Shown here: positions 47,249 through 56,609 of the stretch, piece after piece | Layout of the letters: each line of letters opens with the position of its first letter | Numbering within the stretch: the first letter of the stretch is position 1 | NCBI RefSeq assembly: GCF_004770475.1 | Contig: NZ_RQHK01000002.1 | Span: 62,001 to 126,000 of the forward strand | Length of the DNA stretch: 64,000 nucleotides | Direction of reading: 5' to 3' | Source of the DNA: Leptospira mtsangambouensis | GTDB taxonomy: Bacteria; Spirochaetota; Leptospiria; Leptospirales; Leptospiraceae | Made by a program: the position numbers and the translations under genes | The notes under the pieces: generated by a model | The model's input: only the letters and a program-made list of their open reading frames with translations | The model's database searches: none | What the model was told of the DNA's origin: nothing

Positions 47249-49923
47249 CGGGGAATTTAATTCAATACTACCGCTATCGTATTTTCGCCTTAGTATTATT
47301 TTTAAGTATGCTCTCTGTTTTTCAATTAGGCGAGTTATTGTTAGGTGAAGAATCTTTTTTGCAGGTTCCGGAATCCATTCAGATTACTGTCCAATGGCCC
47401 GGTAAAACTGCATTACAAGTGGAAGAAAAAATCACAAAACCTTGGGAACAGATTTTAAAAGGGATCTCTGGCTACAAAGAAATTGAATCAATCTCAGAAC
47501 GAGGAAGTTCTCAGATCCATTTGGAATTAGAAGAAGATATAAAAAAAGAAGATATTGTAGCTACGATTCGAAATGAATATCTTTTGCAAAGACAAAGATT
47601 TCCGACAGATTCGCTTTCGCCGAAGATCCAAATAAAAAAATTAGAAGATCAGTTTATTGTTATTTTGCAAAAGATATCAAAAAACTCTGATCGCAGTCGC
47701 CGTCGTTTGGAAAATCAAATTCGAAACATCGCTGGTGTTTCATCATTTGTCCATCATCCAGGTTCTGAAAAAGAAGTGGTTTTGGAGATACAAGGGAACA
47801 GGATACAAAGTTTTGAGTTTCCCTCGGTGTCGGTTCTGTTTGACTCCATTCGAAATTACAACTTTGGATTTCATTATGATTTAGAACAGGGTTTGTGGTT
47901 CCAAAAGGATTTCCCTCTCAACCCAAAAGATTGGTCAAACTTTGGGATTCCTTCTCGGTTTGGAGAAGGTCTTTTGGTTTCTTCTTTCGGCACTGTATCA
48001 ATGAGAGAAAAAAAATCACATCATGGAACAAGAATCAATGGATTACAATCAGAAACGATATTGATTAACGCAAAGAGTGGAACTTCTTTGTATCATATAA
48101 CAGGAGAGTTAACCTCTTTATTATCGAATGATAAAGATTGGATTTTGTTATATACAAGTTACCAAGATTTTTTTAATGATTTGTCACGATTCTTCGTTTT
48201 ATTTTTTTTATTGGATTTGGTTTTACTTATATCTCCTATTTTTTTCCGGATTGAAATCAAAACAGTTTTATATCGTTTATTGTCTTTTTATATTGCCTCT
48301 CTTCTTTTTCTAGGGTTATCTTCTGTTTTTTCTTTTTCAATTGGGCGGTCCACATTATTCCAATTGTTAGTTTGGAAATACTTTTTGGTTATATTTCCAG
48401 TAAGAAGGTTAGGAAAATGGAATCTCCCTAATTTTGTATCCGTTTTGATTCTTTGGATTTTTGTTCTTTTGCATTGGATTCCAAAAATCTTAGGAATCAT
48501 TTCTTTGGTTCATCTTTATTTTTTATTATTGGTTCCTTTTTTGAAAAATCTCTTTCTGTCCTTTTCAAAAAAATCATTTTCATGTTTTCCTTTGCTCACG
48601 AAGAACAAATATTTCCCATACAAACAATGGAATTTCGGGGAGAATCAAGATTCACAAAAAAAGACCAGAGTGTTTTTCGTTGGTCTATGCCTTATCATTG
48701 GGATATTGGTTTCTTTTGGTTCGAGTTTGGGATTTGTGCCGGTTACATCTTCTTATGGGACCGTCCAAATTGCAAGATTAGAATTCCCCACATCTTTGCC
48801 AGAACCTGAATCCATTCGGATCACCAAACAAGTAGAAAATGAGATACTATCAAGAAAAATTACTGATCTTTTGATTCTTAAACAAAATCCTTCAAGCGCC
48901 GTATTTTATTTTCGTTTAAATGAGTTAGGTGAGAAAAATGGTTTTAAGAATCTTCCAACAGAATCGGGCTACTTCCATTTGTTAGGTGAGTCAGAATCAA
49001 ATTCAGATCGTAAAATTCGTTTTTCTAACGCCAATACAGAAATTTTAGAGAAAAAGATATTTTCGATCATCCCTTGGTTGCAAACCAAAAAAGAAGTTGA
49101 AGAAGTTGTTTTGTGTTTTCAGCCTTCAACAGACGGTTGGAATTTCCAATCTCCCGCAAAGTATAGAAACTTGTTAGGTTTTGATTTGAATGATTCAATT
49201 AGAGAAAGGTCATTGGAATTACAATCATCCATTGTTGGGAAAATGATTTTTGAAAAAAAGATTATGGATATTCGATTTTTCGTAAAGCCTGATAATCAAT
49301 TAGATCGTTATCCGCAAAAGCCAATCAAAATGTCATCGGGAAATCCTGTCTTTACGGAAACGTTTACAAATTACAAAACAGTAAAAACGCAAGGTCGAAT
49401 CTATCGTAAAAATGGCGAAACAAGTTTAGAAATATTGGTAAAAGGAAAATCCATTCATTGGGAAGAGTTAGAATCTAAAATTCGGAAACTTTTGGGAAAT
49501 GATATCGTTAGGTTGTCAGAAACTATACCCACAAAAGAATCATTACCAAAATATAGACCTGTTTTTGTTCTTATGCTTTCAGTTTTGTTTTTATATCGAA
49601 AAAAACACAAAACATTTTGGCTGATCCCCTGTATTTGTTTTTTGTTTCTTTGGCGAATCAATACATCAGTATTAGGTGGTGATTATTTTCTATATGGAAC
49701 TGTTCTTTCATTTTTGTTCATTTTGCTTTTGTGGATCCCTCGCTCCACCTTACATGCGAGTCTTTTGATTCCATTTTCCCTTTTGTTTGGTTTTTCGTAT
49801 TTACTACCGGGGTTAGGTGGAAAGTTTTTTATGGGGGGATTTCTTCTTATCTCAATCTTTTTTCTTCTCTATCTTAAAATGTTGCAAAAATGGAAAATAA
49901 TGAAAACCAAACTCATCATTTGA
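47245..49923 (+). CDS. Second, degenerate RND-family protein
   Basis: 892 residues, about 100 fewer than the usual RND length. The porter domain is recognisable (SIQITVQWPGKTALQVEEKITKPWEQILKGISGYKEIESISERG, and VQIARLEFPTSLPEPESIRITKQVENEI after the middle). The membrane parts are reduced, and helix 4 shows no Asp pair (SIGRSTLFQLLVWKYFLVIF). Only the order of parts and the neighbour identify it. It probably forms a mixed trimer with the 44264 protein, as MdtB and MdtC do, without translocating protons itself. The giant-protein gene begins 24 bases after its stop. Confidence 0.8.
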   Translation: MTGNLIQYYRYRIFALVLFLSMLSVFQLGELLLGEESFLQVPESIQITVQWPGKTALQVEEKITKPWEQILKGISGYKEIESISERGSSQIHLELEEDIKKEDIVATIRNEYLLQRQRFPTDSLSPKIQIKKLEDQFIVILQKISKNSDRSRRRLENQIRNIAGVSSFVHHPGSEKEVVLEIQGNRIQSFEFPSVSVLFDSIRNYNFGFHYDLEQGLWFQKDFPLNPKDWSNFGIPSRFGEGLLVSSFGTVSMREKKSHHGTRINGLQSETILINAKSGTSLYHITGELTSLLSNDKDWILLYTSYQDFFNDLSRFFVLFFLLDLVLLISPIFFRIEIKTVLYRLLSFYIASLLFLGLSSVFSFSIGRSTLFQLLVWKYFLVIFPVRRLGKWNLPNFVSVLILWIFVLLHWIPKILGIISLVHLYFLLLVPFLKNLFLSFSKKSFSCFPLLTKNKYFPYKQWNFGENQDSQKKTRVFFVGLCLIIGILVSFGSSLGFVPVTSSYGTVQIARLEFPTSLPEPESIRITKQVENEILSRKITDLLILKQNPSSAVFYFRLNELGEKNGFKNLPTESGYFHLLGESESNSDRKIRFSNANTEILEKKIFSIIPWLQTKKEVEEVVLCFQPSTDGWNFQSPAKYRNLLGFDLNDSIRERSLELQSSIVGKMIFEKKIMDIRFFVKPDNQLDRYPQKPIKMSSGNPVFTETFTNYKTVKTQGRIYRKNGETSLEILVKGKSIHWEELESKIRKLLGNDIVRLSETIPTKESLPKYRPVFVLMLSVLFLYRKKHKTFWLIPCICFLFLWRINTSVLGGDYFLYGTVLSFLFILLLWIPRSTLHASLLIPFSLLFGFSYLLPGLGGKFFMGGFLLISIFFLLYLKMLQKWKIMKTKLII

Positions 49924-49947
49924 TACCTAAGAGAACTGAGGTTCTCT

Positions 49948-52900
49948 ATGAATTCAAAATCCTCTTTTTGCTTTTTTGTTTTAATCAGTTTTTTCTGTTT
50001 TACTTATGCTATTGTTGGGCAATCCATTTTAGAATCTTGGACTCCTCCAACTTACCAATCTTCTTCATATTCTGAATTTTATGGAAATGTATACTTTGCC
50101 AATTCAGTCGACGAATGGGAATCTAAAGTTCATGAAGTTTTGTATTTGTCGATGGGGGAGTGGGAAGAAAATGCAAATCGAATCATTGAGCAAATACTTT
50201 CAGAAGAAAAAGGAGAAGACAGTTTTGTTTCTAACGAAGGATATCTTGATGAAAGAAGGAGGTCTCTCGTTTCAGAAATTTCGGTTTTCTATTCTGCATG
50301 GGAAAGGGACTTGCTTGATGATTATTTTGACAATCGAAATGTTTTTTTAGAGAAATTAGAAACTGGTAAAATAGATGTTTTGTATTTCACTCGAATTGGA
50401 CAGGAGGCCTTGTATGAGGATTTTACATCTGAAGAACGTAAGATTGCAGAAAACAGAAATCAAATTTTAGAATCTGCAAAAGAGTGGGAGTTTCAATGGG
50501 ATCAAACCAGGCAAGAAGGTTTGGATTCTTTTGCAAATTCAATATCACAACTTGAAAACGATTACCAATCGTATGTCCAATCTTTGGCCAATACAGAAAA
50601 CCAGTTTTCCGAAAATCTAAATGCAATTAATTCATATAAGGATACGGTTAAAGTAGCTTTACGCGAAATTGTCTCGGAACTAAAAACAGGTTTGGATGCC
50701 TCTTGTTCTGTCTCCTCAGGTTGCCAATATAAAAATTATGATGGCACCTATAACGAAGCCGGTAGGTTATTTTCGAAGTTTATTGGGGATCTTTCTATTC
50801 AGTTAAACCAGCCTGATATTGATCCAGATTCAATTTTAACATCCATATCGACGCAAATGAAAGATTTTTTATCTGATGAATCAAGTAAGGCATTTTCAGA
50901 ATATACTATTTTTAAAGACCAAATTTATACATACCAAACTGGATTTCAAATTCAGCTAACCCAATCAAAATCAAATTTTGATTTGGCAGGAGCTGAATGG
51001 AGGCTTCGCAATCAAACTTACCATGATCTTTCATCGGCATATACATACGAAAACTGGTTAACTGGTGGAGGTGGTGAAGTAGGATATTTTTTCAATGTTT
51101 ATGATCTTGAGATGAGAGGAATCTTTCAATCGATTCATCATTCTGATACTGATCGTTTGGTATCAATTATTAATCAGCGGTTAGGTGAAGGAAGACGAGT
51201 GCAATCCTTGGTGGCAGCTAATTTGTATACGGATGCATATCATTTTATTAATAATCAAAAAATTGGAGATTTTTACGTTCCTTTTGATCAGTCAACATAC
51301 ACACGTGGAAATTTGTTATTAGATGGAAAAACTAAATATGGATACTGGACTGCCGATCGTTATCTAACAATTCTTACGCCAGGAACTGTAAGTTTCCAAA
51401 TGGGTGCTGTCGGTTATTCTATTATTTATGAAATGTATGATGAAAATTCCTCTCAATCTTCTTTGTATTGGAAAGATAATTATTCTCAGTTAGATGGACA
51501 ATCGAACTATTTTCAGAAAAGTTTGTTACCTGCTGTTTCGCATTGGGAATCAAAAGTAAAAGATTATTCTAATCGTTACGAGGAATGGAAAGAAAATAAA
51601 AACAATCTTCTTCTGGAGGCGACTGCAAAATTAGAAGTCAATCGTTCGGAAATTGAACGTTCAAAGGAAACATGGTTAAAAAGTTTAGAAGAGGAGAAAC
51701 ATACCGGATTAAAATCTTGGGCAGAGTTATACGAAGCAGGTGAATTAAAAGCAAATCCTGCACCCTCTATTTCAGCATGGACACCAAATCTTAAAAAAGA
51801 AGAATTCTCTGTATCGAATTTACTGGAATATCAAACCTTAGCAGATTTTGGAGAATCAACAGAGGGAATCCAAATTGGAGGGAATGGGTTATTACAAGAA
51901 TTTCATAAAACCATTACAGGTGTGGGTCAATATGGTTCTCTCTTGCAAATGAATCGTGATTTAGAACAAATTCAAAGTTCAGAACAAAAAAAACTAATTA
52001 ACCAAATGGCTTATTCTATTCAATGGGAATTGTTAGGTGGGCGTGAGTTGACAAAAGAAGAAAGAATTTTACTTGGCAGCTATGAAACTACGCAACTGAC
52101 CGAAGCAGAACAAAATCGGTTTGGCTCCTGTTATGAAAATCCAAATGCTGATATATGCAAAAACTTATTAAAGAAAGATTATGATGTGGCGATCGACGGC
52201 AAAAATGGTATCCTTACACTAAAGAAAGAAATTTATAATGGTTTATTGGCTGGTAAAAATGCAGAAGGTCAATACAATGCAGGGAAAACAGAAGAAATTC
52301 GTCAGATTCAGTTAAGTTCCATAGGGAAAATTAATGTTCCCAATGGGAATAGTTTTTTTACTCCATGGAATGAAGATGATTGGGCAACACTCTTTCAAAA
52401 GAAAGCAGATACTGCACAATCGTTTTTAACAAACTCACTTCAGAGAGACAAACAATCCATTCACTCAAATATTAATTCTATTCAAGAAAAAGATAATCGA
52501 AATAAGGATTTATTTTTAGCAAGAAAGGAAAGTCAAGAAAATCTAGAATCTTTGGTCCAGGAGTTAGCAGTTGCTTATTTGACTGGAGGTATTGGGGGTG
52601 TGAAGGCATCTCTAAAAGGAAAACTTGATTCTGCAATCAATAGTGAATTAGCAAAGGCCTGGATCGCAGCAACAGGTGGAAGTGAAGCTGATATTCAAAC
52701 CGCAACAATGTTGATTGATTTTATGAGAGGACGTATCGACGCTAAAAAAATTCAATCTAGAAACCAATTTGTATCTTTAAAAAATCCCATACAAGCAATT
52801 GAATCCATTGCTGCAAAAACAATTACTTCTAGCTTAAACGTTTTGGATCAAGTTACCTTAGGCCAATCTACAATGATTTTAAATGCGTCTTTAGCTCCCC

Positions 52901-55836
52901 ATGTAGGGATGTTTAAAAATTTAATTGGGGAAAGACAATATAACAAAATTAACGATCAAATGACAGGCCCAGAAAAAAGACTTCAGGAAATTAAAGAAAA
53001 CGAGCAGAGGTTAGTTCAAAATGGGGTTTCGATGGCAATATCACAAAGTACGGGTATACCAGTCGATGCCATCTCAAAAATGTTAGGTGATAAATACAAT
53101 CAAATCAAAGCAAAACAAGCGAATAAAGCGATGGCAAAAAATCCCATTATGGATATTGGATCGCAAATGGTTGGTGCCCTTGGAGGGATTGTGAAGACTG
53201 CTGTTGTTGCATTTGGTACTCGGGAAGATGAAATCCTATCCATCATGGAAGATACAAATGGAATTTTGAATGCGGGGAGTTTAAATCAAAATGCTTCCAC
53301 AAGTACAAGTTTTGGTTATACTTTGCAAGCTTTTGGTATGCAAGCGAGTTGGACAAAATACCAAAGTCAGTATCTGAATTTACGAGATTCAAAGGCAGTT
53401 GTGGAGGAACTTGGGAAAAAAGCACTCGCCAAAGAATTAGCAAAATCGATGGGGGTTGATGAGAATACCATCAGCCAAATCGTTGGTTCCACTTATTCTT
53501 CTTATCAAAAACAAAAATCAGATAAAAAAGCAAGATCGAATGCGGTTAGACAAACGGTTGTCAATGCAGCATCATTAGCAATTACCTTCGGGGCCAGTGG
53601 TATGTTAACGGGTGTTAATTCTATGCTTTCATCTATCGGAAAGGCAATCAGCACTATCTCTAATGGATTATTACCTGCGACAACACAAATAGGGCAAGCT
53701 GTGGCATCCACATTAGTACAGACCATCGCGGGTAGCCATGAAGGTCCCAAGGGAGCATTGGCAGGATTCGCCAATGGTGTGTTAGGAGGAATATCTCAAG
53801 GGATGGGTAAAATTCAGTCTGGATATTTTAAGGGGATGGTTCCTGGAGTAGGTGTTACTTATTCAGATAAAAATGGTTGGGGAGGATCTTTAGGCATTGG
53901 AAATGCGATTAGTAATGTAAGTTTGAGTTTTTCTGAAAATGGAAATACCTCCTTACAAGCTTCTAAGTCACTAGGGGGAGGGGTGCAATTTGCCGCAGAT
54001 GTGACAACAAACGGTGCTGCTAACATTGGATTTAATTATAATCCTACTGGAAAAGGAACTAGGACAGACTGGAATTATTCTATGATGTATGATCTTAATG
54101 GAGGTGGGTTTAGTGGTAGTATTGGGTATACAGATCCCATTTCGAAATTAGGTTTGAAATCTTCGATTGATAAAAATGGAATTTCCGCCTCATCTGAGTT
54201 ACAAGGGGTAACTTTAGGAACTAATTCTGAAGATGGATTTGAAATGTCAGAAATGAATTTTGCCGAACAGAATATCAATGCTGCCCAGGATGTTAGCGAT
54301 TCCGGTGATGGGGCAACTGTATTGTTACAAGATAATGATTCTGATCCATTTACTGACTTTGCAACGGCAGCAGGTACTATGGGAACTTTATTATTAAGCG
54401 GAATTGGTTTAGGATTAGGTTTAAGAAATCGTTTTGGTGGTGGTCTTAGTAATTCTATTGCTGTTGGTTCTGATTCTGGATCTTTGTCCATCGGAGCTTC
54501 TTCGGGAAATTCTGTATTAGGAAATTTAACAAATCCATTGAAGAGTGGGATCCTTCGATTTGGGGAGATTGTATCAAAATTTGCTGATGGATTTACCATA
54601 GAAAAAAATACCAATCACAAGAAGAATCTTAGTTCAGATGAGAAACAAAAAACGCAGAGCGAACAGATAAAAAAGATCGAAGCCAGTATTATTGATGATT
54701 ATTCCAAAGATAGTCGTATCGATACGGAAAAAAAACTTTATGAACTACGTAAAGCTGGAGCAGATACAACAGAAATAGAAGCAAAGTTAAAAAAACTAAG
54801 GGGAGATAAAGATGTTCCAATTCCCGCCAAGGTTGAAAAAGAACTAAAGGAATACATTCGATTGCGAGAAGGTAGTTCATTGTATCCACTCAACCCAGAA
54901 GCGACGACCTTAGTTTCTTCAACAGAGGCACTGGCACGAATTAATTTGAATCATGATACCAAAAAAGAAACCAATGCAGCCTATTTAAAACGATTGGGAA
55001 AAGAAATTTCAGAAGCTTCCCAAAATGTAGATCTCTCTACGAAAGAACTTGTCACCGAACATGCCGTGAATGTGGCAAAGTTATTAGGGAAATCTCTGAA
55101 AGGGAAAATTTCTTATGACCAATATAAAATCATCGATGGAAAAAAAGATGTATCAGCAGTAAATCCTGTAGATGCAAATGGATTTCGCGCCGTGGATGGA
55201 CTTGATTGCATTCGCTTTATCGGAGCGGTTTTAAATGCTTCCGGAATAACAACTAATGGAAGTTTTGCGAACTTAAACACCGAACTGTACCAAATGCCAG
55301 ATGAAATGAAAAATATGGATTTAGAATATGACAATCGAAATGCACATTATAACGGAGTGGAATACTTTCGCCAAGCATCTAACTTTATGACATTGGTTTC
55401 CGATCGTATTACCACAAGCCAGGATTTGGCAAACCACAAAACCAATTTTCAGGCTAAAGAACTGAGTGTGGGACTGATTGGAATCACTCGGGCAAATGAA
55501 AATTTACCTGATAGTAAGATTTCAGCAGTAAAATCAGACCATGTGTACATAATTACAGACAAACGATTTAATCAGGAGCTAGGGATTTTTGAGTATCAAA
55601 TTGCAGAATCTCGGGGTGGAAAAGGAATTGATAATCGGTGGATAAGATCAGAGACAAAGCAAGTATTATCGCAAAAGATCGAAGAAGAATTGAAAAAGAG
55701 TAAGTTATCTAAAAAGGCGATGCAGGAACGAATTAAATTATTACTCGCTTCCTCTGAGCATTCAGACTACCTCAATAGATCGGAATTCTATGAACTAAAA
55801 CCTCAGGTTAGGGTAGGAACTAATAATGAAACTTAA
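49948..55836 (+). CDS. Giant exported protein with C-terminal NlpC/P60-like domain (putative polymorphic toxin)
   Basis: 1962 residues, signal peptide (1-25). Residues about 55-600 are long charged helices with Trp- and Glu-rich stretches. About 870-1320 are Ala/Gly-rich with helices that could insert in membranes (AASLAITFGASGMLTGV). About 1290-1430 are Gly/Ser/Asn-rich beta repeats. A hydrophobic segment (1476-1494) and a charged linker (1555-1640) follow. The last 230 residues follow the NlpC/P60 order: Cys1754 in DGLDCIRFIGAVLNASGI, a GDL-like turn, His1865 in KSDHVYIITD, and Glu1887 in QIAESRGG. That fold cleaves peptidoglycan peptides. The N-terminal part resembles a family of very large Leptospira proteins (I believe TIGR04388). 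The next gene overlaps its stop by 11 bases and may encode immunity. Confidence 0.8.
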   Translation: MNSKSSFCFFVLISFFCFTYAIVGQSILESWTPPTYQSSSYSEFYGNVYFANSVDEWESKVHEVLYLSMGEWEENANRIIEQILSEEKGEDSFVSNEGYLDERRRSLVSEISVFYSAWERDLLDDYFDNRNVFLEKLETGKIDVLYFTRIGQEALYEDFTSEERKIAENRNQILESAKEWEFQWDQTRQEGLDSFANSISQLENDYQSYVQSLANTENQFSENLNAINSYKDTVKVALREIVSELKTGLDASCSVSSGCQYKNYDGTYNEAGRLFSKFIGDLSIQLNQPDIDPDSILTSISTQMKDFLSDESSKAFSEYTIFKDQIYTYQTGFQIQLTQSKSNFDLAGAEWRLRNQTYHDLSSAYTYENWLTGGGGEVGYFFNVYDLEMRGIFQSIHHSDTDRLVSIINQRLGEGRRVQSLVAANLYTDAYHFINNQKIGDFYVPFDQSTYTRGNLLLDGKTKYGYWTADRYLTILTPGTVSFQMGAVGYSIIYEMYDENSSQSSLYWKDNYSQLDGQSNYFQKSLLPAVSHWESKVKDYSNRYEEWKENKNNLLLEATAKLEVNRSEIERSKETWLKSLEEEKHTGLKSWAELYEAGELKANPAPSISAWTPNLKKEEFSVSNLLEYQTLADFGESTEGIQIGGNGLLQEFHKTITGVGQYGSLLQMNRDLEQIQSSEQKKLINQMAYSIQWELLGGRELTKEERILLGSYETTQLTEAEQNRFGSCYENPNADICKNLLKKDYDVAIDGKNGILTLKKEIYNGLLAGKNAEGQYNAGKTEEIRQIQLSSIGKINVPNGNSFFTPWNEDDWATLFQKKADTAQSFLTNSLQRDKQSIHSNINSIQEKDNRNKDLFLARKESQENLESLVQELAVAYLTGGIGGVKASLKGKLDSAINSELAKAWIAATGGSEADIQTATMLIDFMRGRIDAKKIQSRNQFVSLKNPIQAIESIAAKTITSSLNVLDQVTLGQSTMILNASLAPHVGMFKNLIGERQYNKINDQMTGPEKRLQEIKENEQRLVQNGVSMAISQSTGIPVDAISKMLGDKYNQIKAKQANKAMAKNPIMDIGSQMVGALGGIVKTAVVAFGTREDEILSIMEDTNGILNAGSLNQNASTSTSFGYTLQAFGMQASWTKYQSQYLNLRDSKAVVEELGKKALAKELAKSMGVDENTISQIVGSTYSSYQKQKSDKKARSNAVRQTVVNAASLAITFGASGMLTGVNSMLSSIGKAISTISNGLLPATTQIGQAVASTLVQTIAGSHEGPKGALAGFANGVLGGISQGMGKIQSGYFKGMVPGVGVTYSDKNGWGGSLGIGNAISNVSLSFSENGNTSLQASKSLGGGVQFAADVTTNGAANIGFNYNPTGKGTRTDWNYSMMYDLNGGGFSGSIGYTDPISKLGLKSSIDKNGISASSELQGVTLGTNSEDGFEMSEMNFAEQNINAAQDVSDSGDGATVLLQDNDSDPFTDFATAAGTMGTLLLSGIGLGLGLRNRFGGGLSNSIAVGSDSGSLSIGASSGNSVLGNLTNPLKSGILRFGEIVSKFADGFTIEKNTNHKKNLSSDEKQKTQSEQIKKIEASIIDDYSKDSRIDTEKKLYELRKAGADTTEIEAKLKKLRGDKDVPIPAKVEKELKEYIRLREGSSLYPLNPEATTLVSSTEALARINLNHDTKKETNAAYLKRLGKEISEASQNVDLSTKELVTEHAVNVAKLLGKSLKGKISYDQYKIIDGKKDVSAVNPVDANGFRAVDGLDCIRFIGAVLNASGITTNGSFANLNTELYQMPDEMKNMDLEYDNRNAHYNGVEYFRQASNFMTLVSDRITTSQDLANHKTNFQAKELSVGLIGITRANENLPDSKISAVKSDHVYIITDKRFNQELGIFEYQIAESRGGKGIDNRWIRSETKQVLSQKIEEELKKSKLSKKAMQERIKLLLASSEHSDYLNRSEFYELKPQVRVGTNNET

Positions 55837-56470
55837 GTTTATTGTTTTTACTTTGATCCTGACCATTAATATGGATTGTAAAGAAAATAAAGTGTCAGTC
55901 AATGAAGATACAAATCCATTTTATATGGAAATCAATGAAGGCTGCCCATCTACATCCGAAAAGTATCTAAATATGAAGGATGAAACGTGCCTTACTAAAA
56001 AAGAATTGTTATTATGCTATAACATGTTTCAGAAAGTGCAAGCATCGCAAATTGAACAAATATTTTCTAATACTAAATGGTCGATTTCGGAACAAGATTC
56101 AAAACATGTTTTGGTAGATGAACTAGGTAAGGTTACCATTTTAGAAGGAGGACCATCTAAAATGGAGGATGAATACCAAATAATCGGTCAAGGTAGATTT
56201 TTTAGAGAAAAAGGTACTTGGATGTATAAACATTCCTGTCAAACAGGGAAATGCGAAAATTTAACCTTTCCAATTGAATACATAAGCTGCGATTCAATGT
56301 TTCATGCTAGTGACGAGAGATATCATCTATCAATTACAATTGGTAATAGATATTATGATTTCCTAAAGGAAAATAAGGATTCAAAACATCTTTCTATCGA
56401 ATTTAACGGAACCGTAAAACCTCAAATCCGCAACGGTTTCGAACTCTACTTAGTGCCTCCTCCTAAATAA
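55826..56470 (+). CDS. Cys-rich exported protein or lipoprotein, candidate immunity protein
   Basis: 214 residues. The hydrophobic N-terminus (MKLKFIVFTLILTINMDC) looks like a signal with a poor lipobox (Asp before Cys18). The mature part has six further Cys (EGCP, ETCL, LLCY, HSC, GKCE, ISCD), which could form disulfides, as expected in the periplasm. No family recognised. Its ATG lies 11 bases inside the giant-protein gene, so the two are translated together, the usual arrangement of toxin and immunity genes. The role is inferred from position only. Confidence 0.7.
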   Translation: MKLKFIVFTLILTINMDCKENKVSVNEDTNPFYMEINEGCPSTSEKYLNMKDETCLTKKELLLCYNMFQKVQASQIEQIFSNTKWSISEQDSKHVLVDELGKVTILEGGPSKMEDEYQIIGQGRFFREKGTWMYKHSCQTGKCENLTFPIEYISCDSMFHASDERYHLSITIGNRYYDFLKENKDSKHLSIEFNGTVKPQIRNGFELYLVPPPK

Positions 56471-56609
56471 ATCAGCGTATCCTAAAAGGGTCCCTGCGCC
56501 AGCGATTGAAGCGAAAATCCTTTCGCTTGGCGAAAGATTGTAGCGGAAAGCGCGGTCGAGTGGACAAGTGAGTTCCTGAGCACCAAACCAGTGCGAGGCG
56601 CCCAGACTT
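56471..56609. repeat. GC-rich palindromic intergenic element
   Basis: By hand count 71 of the first 130 bases are G or C, well above the surrounding genes. AGCGAAA (56510-56516) pairs with TTTCGCT (56521-56527), while CTTTCGC (56520-56526) can instead pair with GCGAAAG (56530-56536): two exclusive hairpins sharing one arm. It separates two convergent genes and may be a copy of a dispersed repeat and/or a bidirectional terminator. Copy number cannot be told from here. Confidence 0.5.
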
